Part shown: positions 12,450 through 23,200 of the stretch, in pieces
How positions within the stretch are numbered: position 1 is the stretch's first letter
Layout: every line of letters starts with the position of its first letter
Assembly (NCBI GenBank): GCA_039621445.1
Contig: CP154956.1
Coordinates: 96,600,406 to 96,664,405, forward strand
Length of the DNA stretch: 64,000 nt
From: Euglena gracilis
Taxonomy: Eukaryota > Euglenida > Euglenophyceae > Euglenales
Direction: 5' to 3'
Notes under the pieces: generated by a model
Seen by the model: the letters and a program-made list of their open reading frames with translations, nothing else
Database searches by the model: none
What the model was told of the DNA's origin: nothing
Translations under genes and position numbers: made by a program

Positions 12450-14331
12450 GGAAGGCCAGACCCCCCGGTGGGGGGTGGGGGATGCTCTGCAGGCAGGGGA
12501 GGGGGGAGTTTTCGGGGGGGGGGTTGGGGTATGCGGTAGATGGGTGTTAGCACCCCTTGCTAGCACCCCTCCCTGTCGCCGATACACCACAGGCTGAAAA
12601 TGGACGGTCGCAAGGGACATTTGTGTGGGTTGGACCCAGCTGGGACCCAAAGCTGACTCCGTTGGGGTGTACCTGCTCTGGGTAGGCACCCGATTGCAAA
12701 GACACCCCTGTGCTGCGGTTTCCCCCCCAAAAAGAAAGCCTGGCGGTACCCCCACCAGCAGCAGCAGCGCCACCCATCCGAACCCTCCCTGATCCCCGAC
12801 TGGCATTCATCACCTGTATGGCCGACTCAGCCCTGCCGTCATGTGTCGGGACATTTGCTGCGTCCCTCCATTCCTGCGGCCTATCCCCCTGCCACCTTCC
12901 ATTTCCTCCGGTGGCCCCCGAAGCCTCGCATTGCCACCTGCACACAGCATGTCCTCCGCAATAAGGGCCACCTTTTCATCCCTCCCCCCCCTGCCCGGAC
13001 TTCGCCCAGCCCAGCCGTCACACAGACCAGGGATTGTATTTGAAGTTTGTCAGGGTGGTCCGTCCCCAGGGCCACAGGGACTCAAAAAGGTGGCCTCAGC
13101 CTTCACTCCACGTTTGCAGTGTAACACATGTGCAGCCTTCCTTCCTATTGTGACTTCTTTTCACCTTTTTCCACGAGTGTGCTGTGTTTCTTTGTGCTCG
13201 GTGATTGCAGATTATTTGCCGCACCGATTATAGGGCGGGGGCGGTGTTTTTTAAGCCCTTCTATTTGGTTGGGGATAGTCCCCAGGAAATGCTCTTTGTT
13301 GAAATTGCCCGCACTGTCCTTTTTATTTTTGTTGGCCAACCCCCTTAAAACGAGAAAGTTTGCAGCTCACTGACATGCATATGGCGCTTTGTGGTTAAGT
13401 TTTTGGCAGTTCGGGTTTTCTATTTTTTTTAACAGCTGTGTTTTTTTTCTCCCGATGTTGCCAATCAGGTGTTTTTCGTCCAGCCCGTTCCAAGTACCTT
13501 CCCCCCCCCCCATGCCTAATGAACACCCTTGCCCAATAAACAGGGGGTGTTCGGACCGTCTAGATTGTCGCCATATACCTTATCTACACAGAAACCGTAC
13601 CCAAAGCCCAATGAACACCCCTCGTTCGGACCGTCTAGATTGTCACTTTAGTGGTCATTGGGCTTGGGGGGGGGGAGGTATGTCACCAATGACACTAATG
13701 TAAGTCACATGAAACAGTGTCATAGCAGCATGCAAAATGGCGCATTGCTCATGCGATGCACCCATTTAACTTTCCTGCACAAAACAACAACCAAAAATAT
13801 TTTGCATGTGCTGGTCATACCAGGAATAATAAGTGTGAGGTCAACAACAAACCACTGCCCCATTTAGTTTTTTTCTTGGCCACAGCAGCCATCTTTCCTG
13901 TTCTGCTGCTGCATGGTATCAAGTGCGCATTGGTTTTGCGCAGGAGGAGGGAGGGGGTTCCGACCCCCCCCCCTCCAGTCCTGGGGACACCCCTGGAAAG
14001 AAAATTTCTCCGGTGCATTGCGCCAGAAAACTTAAGTTTTTATCATCTGTTTTTTGTCAATTTGTTGCGAAACATCACCCGAAAACAAGCAAAGCAAAAC
14101 AAGCAATTGGGTAACTTCTTGTTTCTTCTTGAAGTCTCGGAAAAAAATTCCGGCGGTCGCACCAGATTTTTCCTGGGGAGAAGGTGGTCGACCCCCCCCT
14201 CCTGGGGGAGTCCAGGACCATCCCCCCTTTCACTTAATACCCTGCCCCTGCCCCACCAAAGCACAGCGTGTGGGACTCCACTGGCCTCCCCTCCGCCGAC
14301 CGCCAGTGCTCTCCGGCTTGGATGCCCGGGC
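12450..14331. other. Intergenic region between FN3 gene and INTS3
   Basis: About 1.9 kb with no convincing exon. It holds G-run sequence just after the FN3 stop, a small TIR element at 13501-13675, and an inverted poly-C/poly-G word patch at 13940-14230 (CCTCCAGTCCTGGGG facing CTGGGGGAGTCCAGGACC). No TATA box, poly(A) signal or promoter could be assigned with confidence. Confidence 0.5.
13501..13675 (+). mobile_element. Small TIR element (MITE-like), copy A
   Basis: Bounded by C-run plus CATGCCTAATGAACACCC on the left and GTGGTCATTGGGCTTGGGG on the right. Internally it holds GTTCGGACCGTCTAGATTGTC twice. It is about 90% like copy B at 31185-31355. Confidence 0.8.
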
Positions 14332-17297
14332 ATGCAGGTGGGGACGCCACCGTCGGGGAGGGCGGCGCTGTCGGAGCTGTTCCAGCGCCGCCCGCTGGAC
14401 GATTTGGATGACCTCGGTGCGTGTGTGCGTCCGCGCGTCTCTGTGCGGAAGCCAAAACCAACAGCTTTGAGTGTTGGAACCATTGCTCTCTGTAGGCTCA
14501 ACACAGTTTATGCTCTTTTGTAACTTTCAGATGATCTTTTTTTGAAAATTTTTTTAAGGAAAAGCCCAGGACGGAGGGTTCGTTGTATAAAATATTGTGG
14601 GGTGCTGTGGTGGGGTGTGGGGTGTGTGGGGACAGTGTGGTGTGTGGGGGGGGGGGGTGTATGTTGGGGGGTGTAGGGTACTGGTCCGGAAACATCAGGC
14701 GTTGGATGGGGTTTATTTTTTTGGGTCTGTTGCTGGGATTCCCAAGGGGGGTCCACTTTTTGGATTTTTTGCTGAAAAATTCAACACAAAAACCTCCCCC
14801 GTGGGAAGGTCCAAAAAGTACGTCCTAAAAATGGACGATTTTTGGAGATGAGGATTTCTCAGAAAAATGCCAATTTTTGCCAAAAATGCCAATGAGCAAA
14901 TTCCAAAAAAAATTACCAATTTTGACAGATGGGAAAAATTTGAAAAAGGTCAAAAAATCACCCATTTTAGGAGCGTTTTCGAAGTTTTAAGGGGGTCTAC
15001 TTTTTGGATTTTTCCCGATAATCCCGAGGGGGTCTTATTTTTGGGAGGAGGTCTTATTTTTTGAGGGGTTTACTGTGGGGGCTCAACTTTATGCCATCAC
15101 TCAATTTCAGAGGGACAGAAATGAATTAAATTATTTTCCGCACATTTTTTTGGATTTCGGATCTCAAAAATATTGGATCCAATTCATGTGGCTTTATTGT
15201 TGGCAGTGCCATGCGAGCCCATCTTCAAACTCCTTGTCCTCATTCCTTACTGTGTTCTGCAGAGGGCTCATGGGCGAAGGCATTCAAGGAGACAGAGGAC
15301 GTCCTGGGCACCCATACAGGGGAAGCACAGGTAAAGACCAGGTCTCTTTGCCAACCACAACCACACCCCCCCACACACAGTCAAAATTTGTAAATTTTGA
15401 CAATCTTGGCAAATTTGCAACAAAGTAACACAAATAGCACCTGGGTTCCCTTGTGAAACATTCGAGAATTGACCCTAACTCATCTCGCCTTCCGTTTCTG
15501 GTATGCAGAACAGGCATAAAGTGGAGCCCCCACACTTAAGTGTGGGGTACTGTGGGGGAAAATTTTATATATTTCTGGACCTCTTTTTTAGGCCCCCCCC
15601 AATTTCTGCTGGGAAATTATTTCGACTTAAACCAGATTTTCCCAGAGACCAAAGTCTTCGGCAATTTTTTTGCCACTTTTGGATTTTTCACCCAAGAAAT
15701 TCCATATTTTCAGAATCAGCATGTTCCCAAAATTAAAAAAGAGCAAGCTTTTGGACCCTTTTGTTGGAAATGATGTAAATACCAGCTCAAAGCTCGCGCC
15801 TATGTGAGAAATGACCAAATTTGTAAAATTTTCCTAAGTCCCCTCCAACAGAAATGTGTACATTCCCGGTATCAATTTTTCCGCGGTTTTTCTGCAATTT
15901 CCGCAATTTTTCTGCAATTTTTCCACAATTTTTCCGAAGGCCTCCGATGTCAATTTCCCCCACCCCTGTTCACAATTTTGAAACTCCGGCAATATAGCAT
16001 TTTAAAGCGGAAACAAGGCCCAAAGAGATAGGGACGGGGAAAAGGAGACAGCAAGCAAAAGTTTGGTGTGACCGTGAACAATGGGTCAAACAATTATATG
16101 GCAGCTTTCACAGAAACGCCCGAAGGGAATTCACCATGAGACCTGCCAAATTCAAATGAGCCATTTTGGATTTAAAATTTGGAATGTCTCACAAACTGGT
16201 TTTCATATTATTCCTCTGATTGTTTTTATCATTATTTAATATTTTAATTATTTTTTTGGCTTTATCTTTTTGCATTTAAGACTTTTTTTGTCGCGAGGGT
16301 CCTGCCATTGGCGCTGCAAACATGGATAGCAGGCGACATCAACCGCCGGACCACGGTCACAACTGGCTTGATTTACGGCATCCTGACGAAGCCACCGCTC
16401 TCGAAGAACGCCGCTGCACTGGGTTTTCCCCCCTGCTAATGGGTACCGCAATGCCACTACCACCCATTCATCTTAATGGCTGGCAGAATTCATGGTGTGT
16501 AATCATTTCCTCCCCCAAAAAACTATTTGTTGTATGTCATGCCCCATGCTTTTTATTTCGCCAAGCTCTGAATACTTTTTATTGCAGGTTTTCAAAAAAT
16601 GAATACTTGGTGGCAAGGGCATCAAACAAATTTGGTTTATTTCCCATTCCTGTGTTTCCACCGTTTTTTTTTTTAACTCATGCCCGGACCCACATCACAG
16701 AAGGACACGTGGGTGTCGGGCCCGGCAGTTTCCGTGCAGCGGTGGGGCCCTGAGCTATCTGCAGGCACTTTTGGCGAGCGGGGAAGACCAGCTGCCGGCC
16801 GTCGTAGCACTGTGCCCAGGAAATTTCTTAAGCCGAACCGCACGTGTCCCCCTCCCCCCAGGAGATCCAGCCAGCCAGCACCCTATTTCCAGCCGGCAGC
16901 TCCCAGCTGGGCTGCGGACACCCCCCCCCCCCGGTGGTCGAGTGGTGATAAAGTTTTCACAACCTAGCGAAGCCCGGGACCGAAAAATTTTGGTTTTAAA
17001 AAGGGGCTTGAAAATGGCCAAAACCAAAAAAACATGGCTTTTTTTTGTACTTTTTCCCCTCAAAATTTTGGGTGAAAAAAATCATACCCTGCCGCTGCCC
17101 TCACTGGGCGGGGGGGGGGGCAGCCACCTTTTTTTTTGCAGCCAGCACCCTATTCCAGCCAGCTGACTGGCTGGACCCCTGTGGGGTCATTAAGGAATCC
17201 CTGGCTGTGTCAGCGGCTTCTTTCCTCCCTGGCGGGCCCCCGCCTCCTCGTCGGGCCCGTGCTACAGATCGTGTGCATGGTGGACCAGCTCATCAAG
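14332..17297 (+). CDS. INTS3: INTS3 N-terminal exons
   Basis: Exons are 14332-14416 (MQVGTPPSGRAALSELFQ), 15263-15330 (GSWAKAFKETEDVLGTHTG), a tentative microexon 15509-15539, 16333-16422 (TTVTTGLIYGILTKPP), about 16765-16803 (ALLASGEDQLPAV) and 17214-17297 (VGPVLQIVCMVDQLIK). They match the animal series LDxxDELEERLE, LGLFTLVLTEP, ALVSRDGMNCV and CRTQLVWLVRELVK in order. Start choice: ATG 14332 is the only in-frame Met just before this conserved stretch. The join between 16422 and the next exon is one base out of phase with standard splice sites. Confidence 0.72.
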
Positions 17298-20200
17298 GTG
17301 CCCTCTGGCGATTGCCGCCCCCATATGTCTTTGAATCACATTGGTGTACAAACTTGTGCGCTCAACAGTGACTTCTATTCTCTGTGGAATGTGATGTTTC
17401 CACTGAATTCCCAAGAAGGAAAGTTGCAGGTGCCCACAAAATGTCAAGACCATAATAAGAGCAAAATTGTGGAAAGAGATTACATGTCAAAAAGGCAGTA
17501 GCTGCCATTTGGTCAGACCAGAAAAATTCCATGTTCCTGCGCTTTTTAAGGGCTTTTGTGCATGGCATGAAAAAGAACACAACTTTGTTATGGCAATGCT
17601 CATGAAAGCTCATTACTCACAGATTTAGCATGTATATATATGTTTATACATAAAACATATACTGATGGCATGGTATATGGATCGATCCCCTTGCCATGAG
17701 AAAAAAGGTTTGTTTGGGTTGTTGGCGCCAGTACCCTGTTGTAATGAAGCACAATCCTTAACGTGAATGTCCGCAGGTTGTGGCTTCATTTCTTCCTTTT
17801 CTGTATGCAATTCGGTCGGCCAGCATTCCATCAGACCATCAGGTTGGCTCATTTGGAGCATCTAGAACTCACGACACAGGAAGAACTTTCTATTATACAG
17901 TGATAGAAGCACTCTTCGTTCCCACTGGGGCAGACGGATCTAGAGTGGCAAAACCAGTGGCTGGAGTCCAAGGTTGGACAAGGTATCAGCCATCGAGCAC
18001 CTGCAACACCGCCTCAACTGACATCCAATATTGGGGGGAGGGGGATGCGGACCGCATAATCCCGCATAATCCCGCATAAGCCCGCATAATTTTCAAGGGC
18101 AAAAAGTACCTCCCCCCCCCCGTCCAACGACCGGCCTTGTCCAACGACCCCCCCCCCGGTCAGTAGCAATCTTTTTCCAGGTGATCTTTTTTTCCAGACT
18201 TAGGTGGCGCGAATTGCCCAAATTTTTTTCCTCCAATTTCTGTGAGTTTGAGGTGCGCGGGTTTCCGCTTACGATACCCCACCTGTTTGTACTCAAAATT
18301 TTGAGAGGGTGACACCAGCACAAAAATTTGGGTGGTTTAGGGTCCATTTTAGGCATTTTGACAAAGTGGCGATTTTGAAAATTTATGGTCGTTTTAAGGG
18401 GGGTTTTGGAAAACACCCTCCCTGGAACGCCTTGAAAATTTGAAAAACAGAAAACAGCCGGAGAACACCTGGCCTCCGGAGCCCCAGTTGTTTGGCGATG
18501 CTACCGGACCCCCCCTGTGGGGGGGCGGTAACACAGTGTTGCAGGTGAAGAAGAGGCAACCGCCTAAGCAACCCGCCCATTTTTGAACATCTCGTGAGTC
18601 CCGAGGTCCAGTGATGGGGGAGGTGAACAGACAACACTGCCCAAAAGATGCTATAATTTCTTGGAAGGGGTTTAGGCGGTAAACCGCGCAAAATTTGTTT
18701 GTTTTTGTGATGAAGAGATGCTGTCCTTACGGAGGGGACTGGCCTGGGAATAAAGGTAAAAATGAGGTTAGGCGGTTTACCGCATAAAGCAGTGATGGTT
18801 CTGCAACGGTGTGTGGTGTGTGTGCTTGCCCCGGGTGTCGTGATTGGTTTACAAGCTCCCCAGCATCCCCCTCCTCCTGGGCTGTGCACCACACCGTATC
18901 ATTTGGCAGCGCGGGATGACAGTTGGACCAGGAAGGCACGGGAGGGAGGGGGGCGTGGTTGCCTGTGCTGCTATCCGGAACAGAGGGGTTGGGAAAGGAT
19001 TCAACACTATTCTGGCCATCACAAGTTCAAGAACTTTGAGAAACTTGGGGACAAGGTGAACTGAAATGGGACGCGGTTTGAGTGCGTGGTGGCCTTAATT
19101 TGTCAGCGCACAAGCTCCCTGCTGATGACACAGCTGGGCAACGCAAAACTGAACATTTTTTCTCACCTGTCAACCCCTGCTGAGAGATGCTCAAAACTTT
19201 TTGCTTGAGGCGGTGCGGAAACAGAACACAATTTTTTGGAAGTTTTTGTAAGACCGTTTGCAGGCGGATCTCTGCGCACATGAATGGATGAAACGTTAGA
19301 AAGATTCAAGCACAGCTGCCAAGAATGGGTGGGTATGTTGTGTTGGATTTTTATTTTGTTTGGTGGATGGTGCTGTGTCGGGGTGGGGATGCAGCACACA
19401 CGGCATTTGAATGATGTGGGTGAGCTGGGGATCTTTAGGCGGAAACCCGCACAGAAGGGTTTGAGAATGAGAAGAGTTCGAGTTTGTGGATGACACGTGG
19501 GAGCGGGAAGTGGGAACGCGCTGAAACCTCCAGAACTCGGTCATCACGTGAAGCTGTTAATGAACAAGTTTGGGGGAGAGGGAGGACCCCTTCCAAAAAC
19601 CCCCAAATTTTTTCGATTGTTGCCACGAGCTGCTGAAACAGGCGTTTCTCCGTCCATATCTTGAATCACTTCTTCGTCAGCCTTCCCCAGAACCTGATTT
19701 TGGGCCACCAAAACCGTTGGGTTCCAGGAGGAGGGCTCTGGGAGGTGCTTTTGTTCCTCCTGAAAAATCAACCTCAGGTTTTTGGCTGTTTTTTTTGGGA
19801 CAGTAACAAAATATCACCTCTACCGCAGCTCACCCGGCCTGGCAACTGACACATGCATTCCACTGCTGTCCCTGCAGACAACCCCTTCACCACTGGCCAG
19901 GGGGAAAATTACCGCCTCCTCATTGGAGAGGAGGGTGTCCACCTCCTGTTCAAATGCCAGGCGGGGTTCCGCCTGCTCGGGTGCTGCTGTCCCGGCGCAG
20001 CAGTCACAGCTCCCTTTCAACCTGTCCCGTCCAGCTTTCAAACAGTGTGCCGCCGACACCGACCACCGCCACAGACACTTTGGGACACCAAAACATCACA
20101 AACACAACCCATCGCGACAACAACAAGCTCCACACAGGTTTCCGCCAAAACCACATCTTGGCGGAAACCCGCACAAAATAAAAGCGGAGTAGGCGGATAA

Positions 20201-23200
20201 CTGCCCACTGCTATCGTTCAATAACGCCTCAAAGTCCTCCTCCCTCCAAGTTCTGGCGGGGTGAGATCAACACCACCAGGGCACCACCATTGTTTCTTAT
20301 TCAATCCAGACGGATTCCCACCTACACCAGTTCGCCAAAAACCCCCACTTATATAGACACAGCAGGCGGATTCCCTCCTACCCATCATCAACTGTTTGTG
20401 TTATGGTAGGCGGTAATCCGCGTGCCATTCTTTGTTTTCAGTTGTAGGCGGTAATCCGCGTACAAGTTAATTTTACGCGGACATTCGCCTAAATATTTAA
20501 CTGTGTCGTCTGTCACCTCTTGTTTCGTTTTACGCAGTTATCCGCGTACGCTTGCAATATTCATTCGTTTCTTAAATACGGTTATTAACATAAACCATGG
20601 ACACACAGCCCCATGTCACACCCATTCAAAGTCGGTGTTTTCCAGCCATTTCAAACAGTTCCAGTACAACTCACACAACTCGCACACAATCGTAAATCGT
20701 TTGGGCGGAAAACCGCGCAAAACCACTTTCAAAATTTTTACCCAAAGCTGCCACACACACCCTCTCAACCTAAAATTTTGTGCCCTTTTAGGGGGGTTTT
20801 AAAACAGCCAAAAAACGTCAAAAAAAGACAAAAATCGGTTGAGCAATTCGCGCCGCCTAAGCCAGAAGTTCGCGTTTGCAATTTTCACAAATTTCCACTA
20901 GTATATAGTAGTAGTATCCCATGTGTAGTTGATCTCCATTCTTTTTTTTTGCCTGTTTTTATGTAAATCAACAACTTTTGGCGTTTTTTTGGCCATGTTT
21001 TTGGCCATTTTCGACCACTTTTGGCCACTTTTGGCCCCTTTTGGCCACTCTGGGTTGCGTTTGGCAATTTAAACCACTTTTGGCTACTTTGAATGCATTT
21101 TTGCTTCATGCCAATTTTTGGCTGCTTCTGGCTATTTTTGCACATTTGTGGCCATTTTAAGCCATTTCTGACTGCTTTTATCCACTTTTTGCCCCCTTTT
21201 GACCACCTTTGGCCATTTTGTTCACCTTTTGTTCACCTTGGGATAAAGCAGGTGAAAATTTTTTGACCCCGGTCTTGTCTAACGACCCCCCCGGTCAATA
21301 GCGATATTTGGCCAAAATAGCGACCACCCCCCCGGTCAGTAGCAATATTTAATGGTCGTCGGACAAGGGGGGGTACCACCAAAAAATCTCATCAGGCCCC
21401 CCACGTGCTTTTTTTTTGTGGATTCAGACTTCTTTCCAGAGTGAATGCTCTTTTTCCTCTCACAATTGCATCGATTTTTGTGATTTATCCAATGTTTCTG
21501 TTGAATTATCAGTGCAGAGGAGGGGGGTTGTTATATTGGCAGTCAAAGCTGGCCCTGAGAGATAGCAGCCGGCCAGATCCACCCTTCCGGATCCCCATCT
21601 CCTTGCGGAGGGAAGGGGTCCAGACATCAGCTTTTTTCAGGCTGGACCCCTCCCTCCCTTCTGGTCCTTCAGAAAATCCCTGATCAGAAGTCCTTCCTTT
21701 TGAGGTAGGTGAGGGTCCCATCCCTCCCCCCCACCTTGACCTCCCAGAGGGGTCAAGGTGGTGGGGGCTGCAGACCACCCCTCCCCAGATGCCAGATGTC
21801 ATTTTTTTTGCTTTCCACAAGGCTGATGTTTCCCCCCCAGAAATGGTGTTTAATTTTTTTTGAAATTGTTCATATTATTCCAGAGCGTTAGCTCTTTTCA
21901 TGCTGAAGACCAAAACTGAAGAAAATGATGAAAATGTTCTTTTTCGAAATGGAAAAATTTTTGTTGTGCAGGCGCAGGTGCCGGGACTGGACCCCATCGT
22001 GCTCGCCCTTCTCCGGCTTTTGCCGGCAGGGGACGTCTCCAAGACAGGCTGCCGCATTGCAACAGAGCTGTTCAATATGTTGAGGTATCTGCCTCCACCT
22101 CCATGCCCCATTTCGTGTGCATTCTTCCGGTTCGCTGTGGGCTGTTTTTTTGCCATGCAATTTTTGTTTGTTGTGTTGCACAATGGGTAGGTCAGTCAGC
22201 AGATCTGTGGACCATTGCTCAAATGGATGAATCTCTCCACCATCATCATCAAGGAGGGGGGAGACCGCCATCCAGCAAAGCATTTTGTACAAAAAATTGC
22301 GCGACTCAATGATACCAAAAAAAATTGACCCTGTGACAATGGAACAATTGGGGGCCACAAAGTTTTTTTTCTCGCTCCCTTGCATGGAACAACTTTCCAT
22401 TTTTTTCTATTTTTGATTTTTGCAATTTGATTGTATTTTCAAAAATTAATGAAAATGATGGCAATTTCAAGGGCAAAATTTGAAGTTTTGCATGAAAAAC
22501 TCACAAGTTTTTTTTAAACCATAATTCGAACCCATAATTAGTTTAATTTGAATCCATAATTAGAACTCAGGTTCACCCTCGTTTTTGCAACATATGGAAT
22601 AACATCCGGGGGAGTTGGATGCTGGTCCCGGGGTGCTGCCATTCCCCAGTGCTCAGCGGGCGTGGTTGCTGCAGCCCGCGAACTCTCAACTGTTGTGTTC
22701 CGCGGCGTACGCCGCCCTCTCCCTGCTGGCCACCCACCAGGGGTTTTTTTTTTTAGTCTTGGACCCCGTGGGGGGGAGGCCCCCGGGGATGGGTGGGGTG
22801 CCCCCCCTCCCCGCGGTCTTAAAAAAACCCCTGCTACCCACGCGAAGTATGGCGCCACACCAGGTGTGCAGGCAGAGGTGCAGTTCCTGCAGCACGTGCT
22901 GCGGCCCCAGCTGAGGACATGCAGCACCACAGTTGGTTTGTGTGCGTGCTTGTGTGTGCGCGCATTGTGCATGTGTTCGTGCATATATGTATTTGTTGTG
23001 TCTTTTGTGTGTCGTGTGTGTAATGTGTGTGCGCGTGTGTGTGGGCACCTGAAATTCCCGCCAGCAGATGACAAATGCATGCAATGTACCTGTATTTGAA
23101 GTGTTGGTGGCTGGTGTTGATCGCTGACACATTCCATCTGGTGGTTTTTTCTGCTGTAATGTTTTTTATATCATTGCCGTCGTCATCGTCTTGGTTGCTG

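Larger units (their letters stand above)
18111..21373 (+). mobile_element. Older C-run TIR element split by transposon 3
   Basis: The left end CCCCCCCGTCCAACGACC and right end GGTCGTCGGACAAGGGGGGG are inverted relatives. Outside both sits GTACC (18106-18110 and 21373-21377), a possible duplication. The internal word CCCCCCGGTCAGTAGCAAT occurs on both sides of transposon 3, at 18155-18172 and 21325-21350, which shows a single element later interrupted. Confidence 0.68.
17298..21971. other. INTS3 intron with nested transposons
   Basis: 4.7 kb without exons. It holds a CCGCATAAT short tandem array (18050-18090), an older C-run element (18111-21373) and, inside that, transposon 3 (18199-20861), plus a TTTTGGCC island. 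Non-element parts are AT-rich with no coding signal. Confidence 0.65.

Noticed and set aside
16248-16463. Minus-strand ORF over 16.3 kb
   Set aside because: The + strand frame TTVTTGLIYGILTKPP aligns with INTS3, so the minus frame is its shadow.
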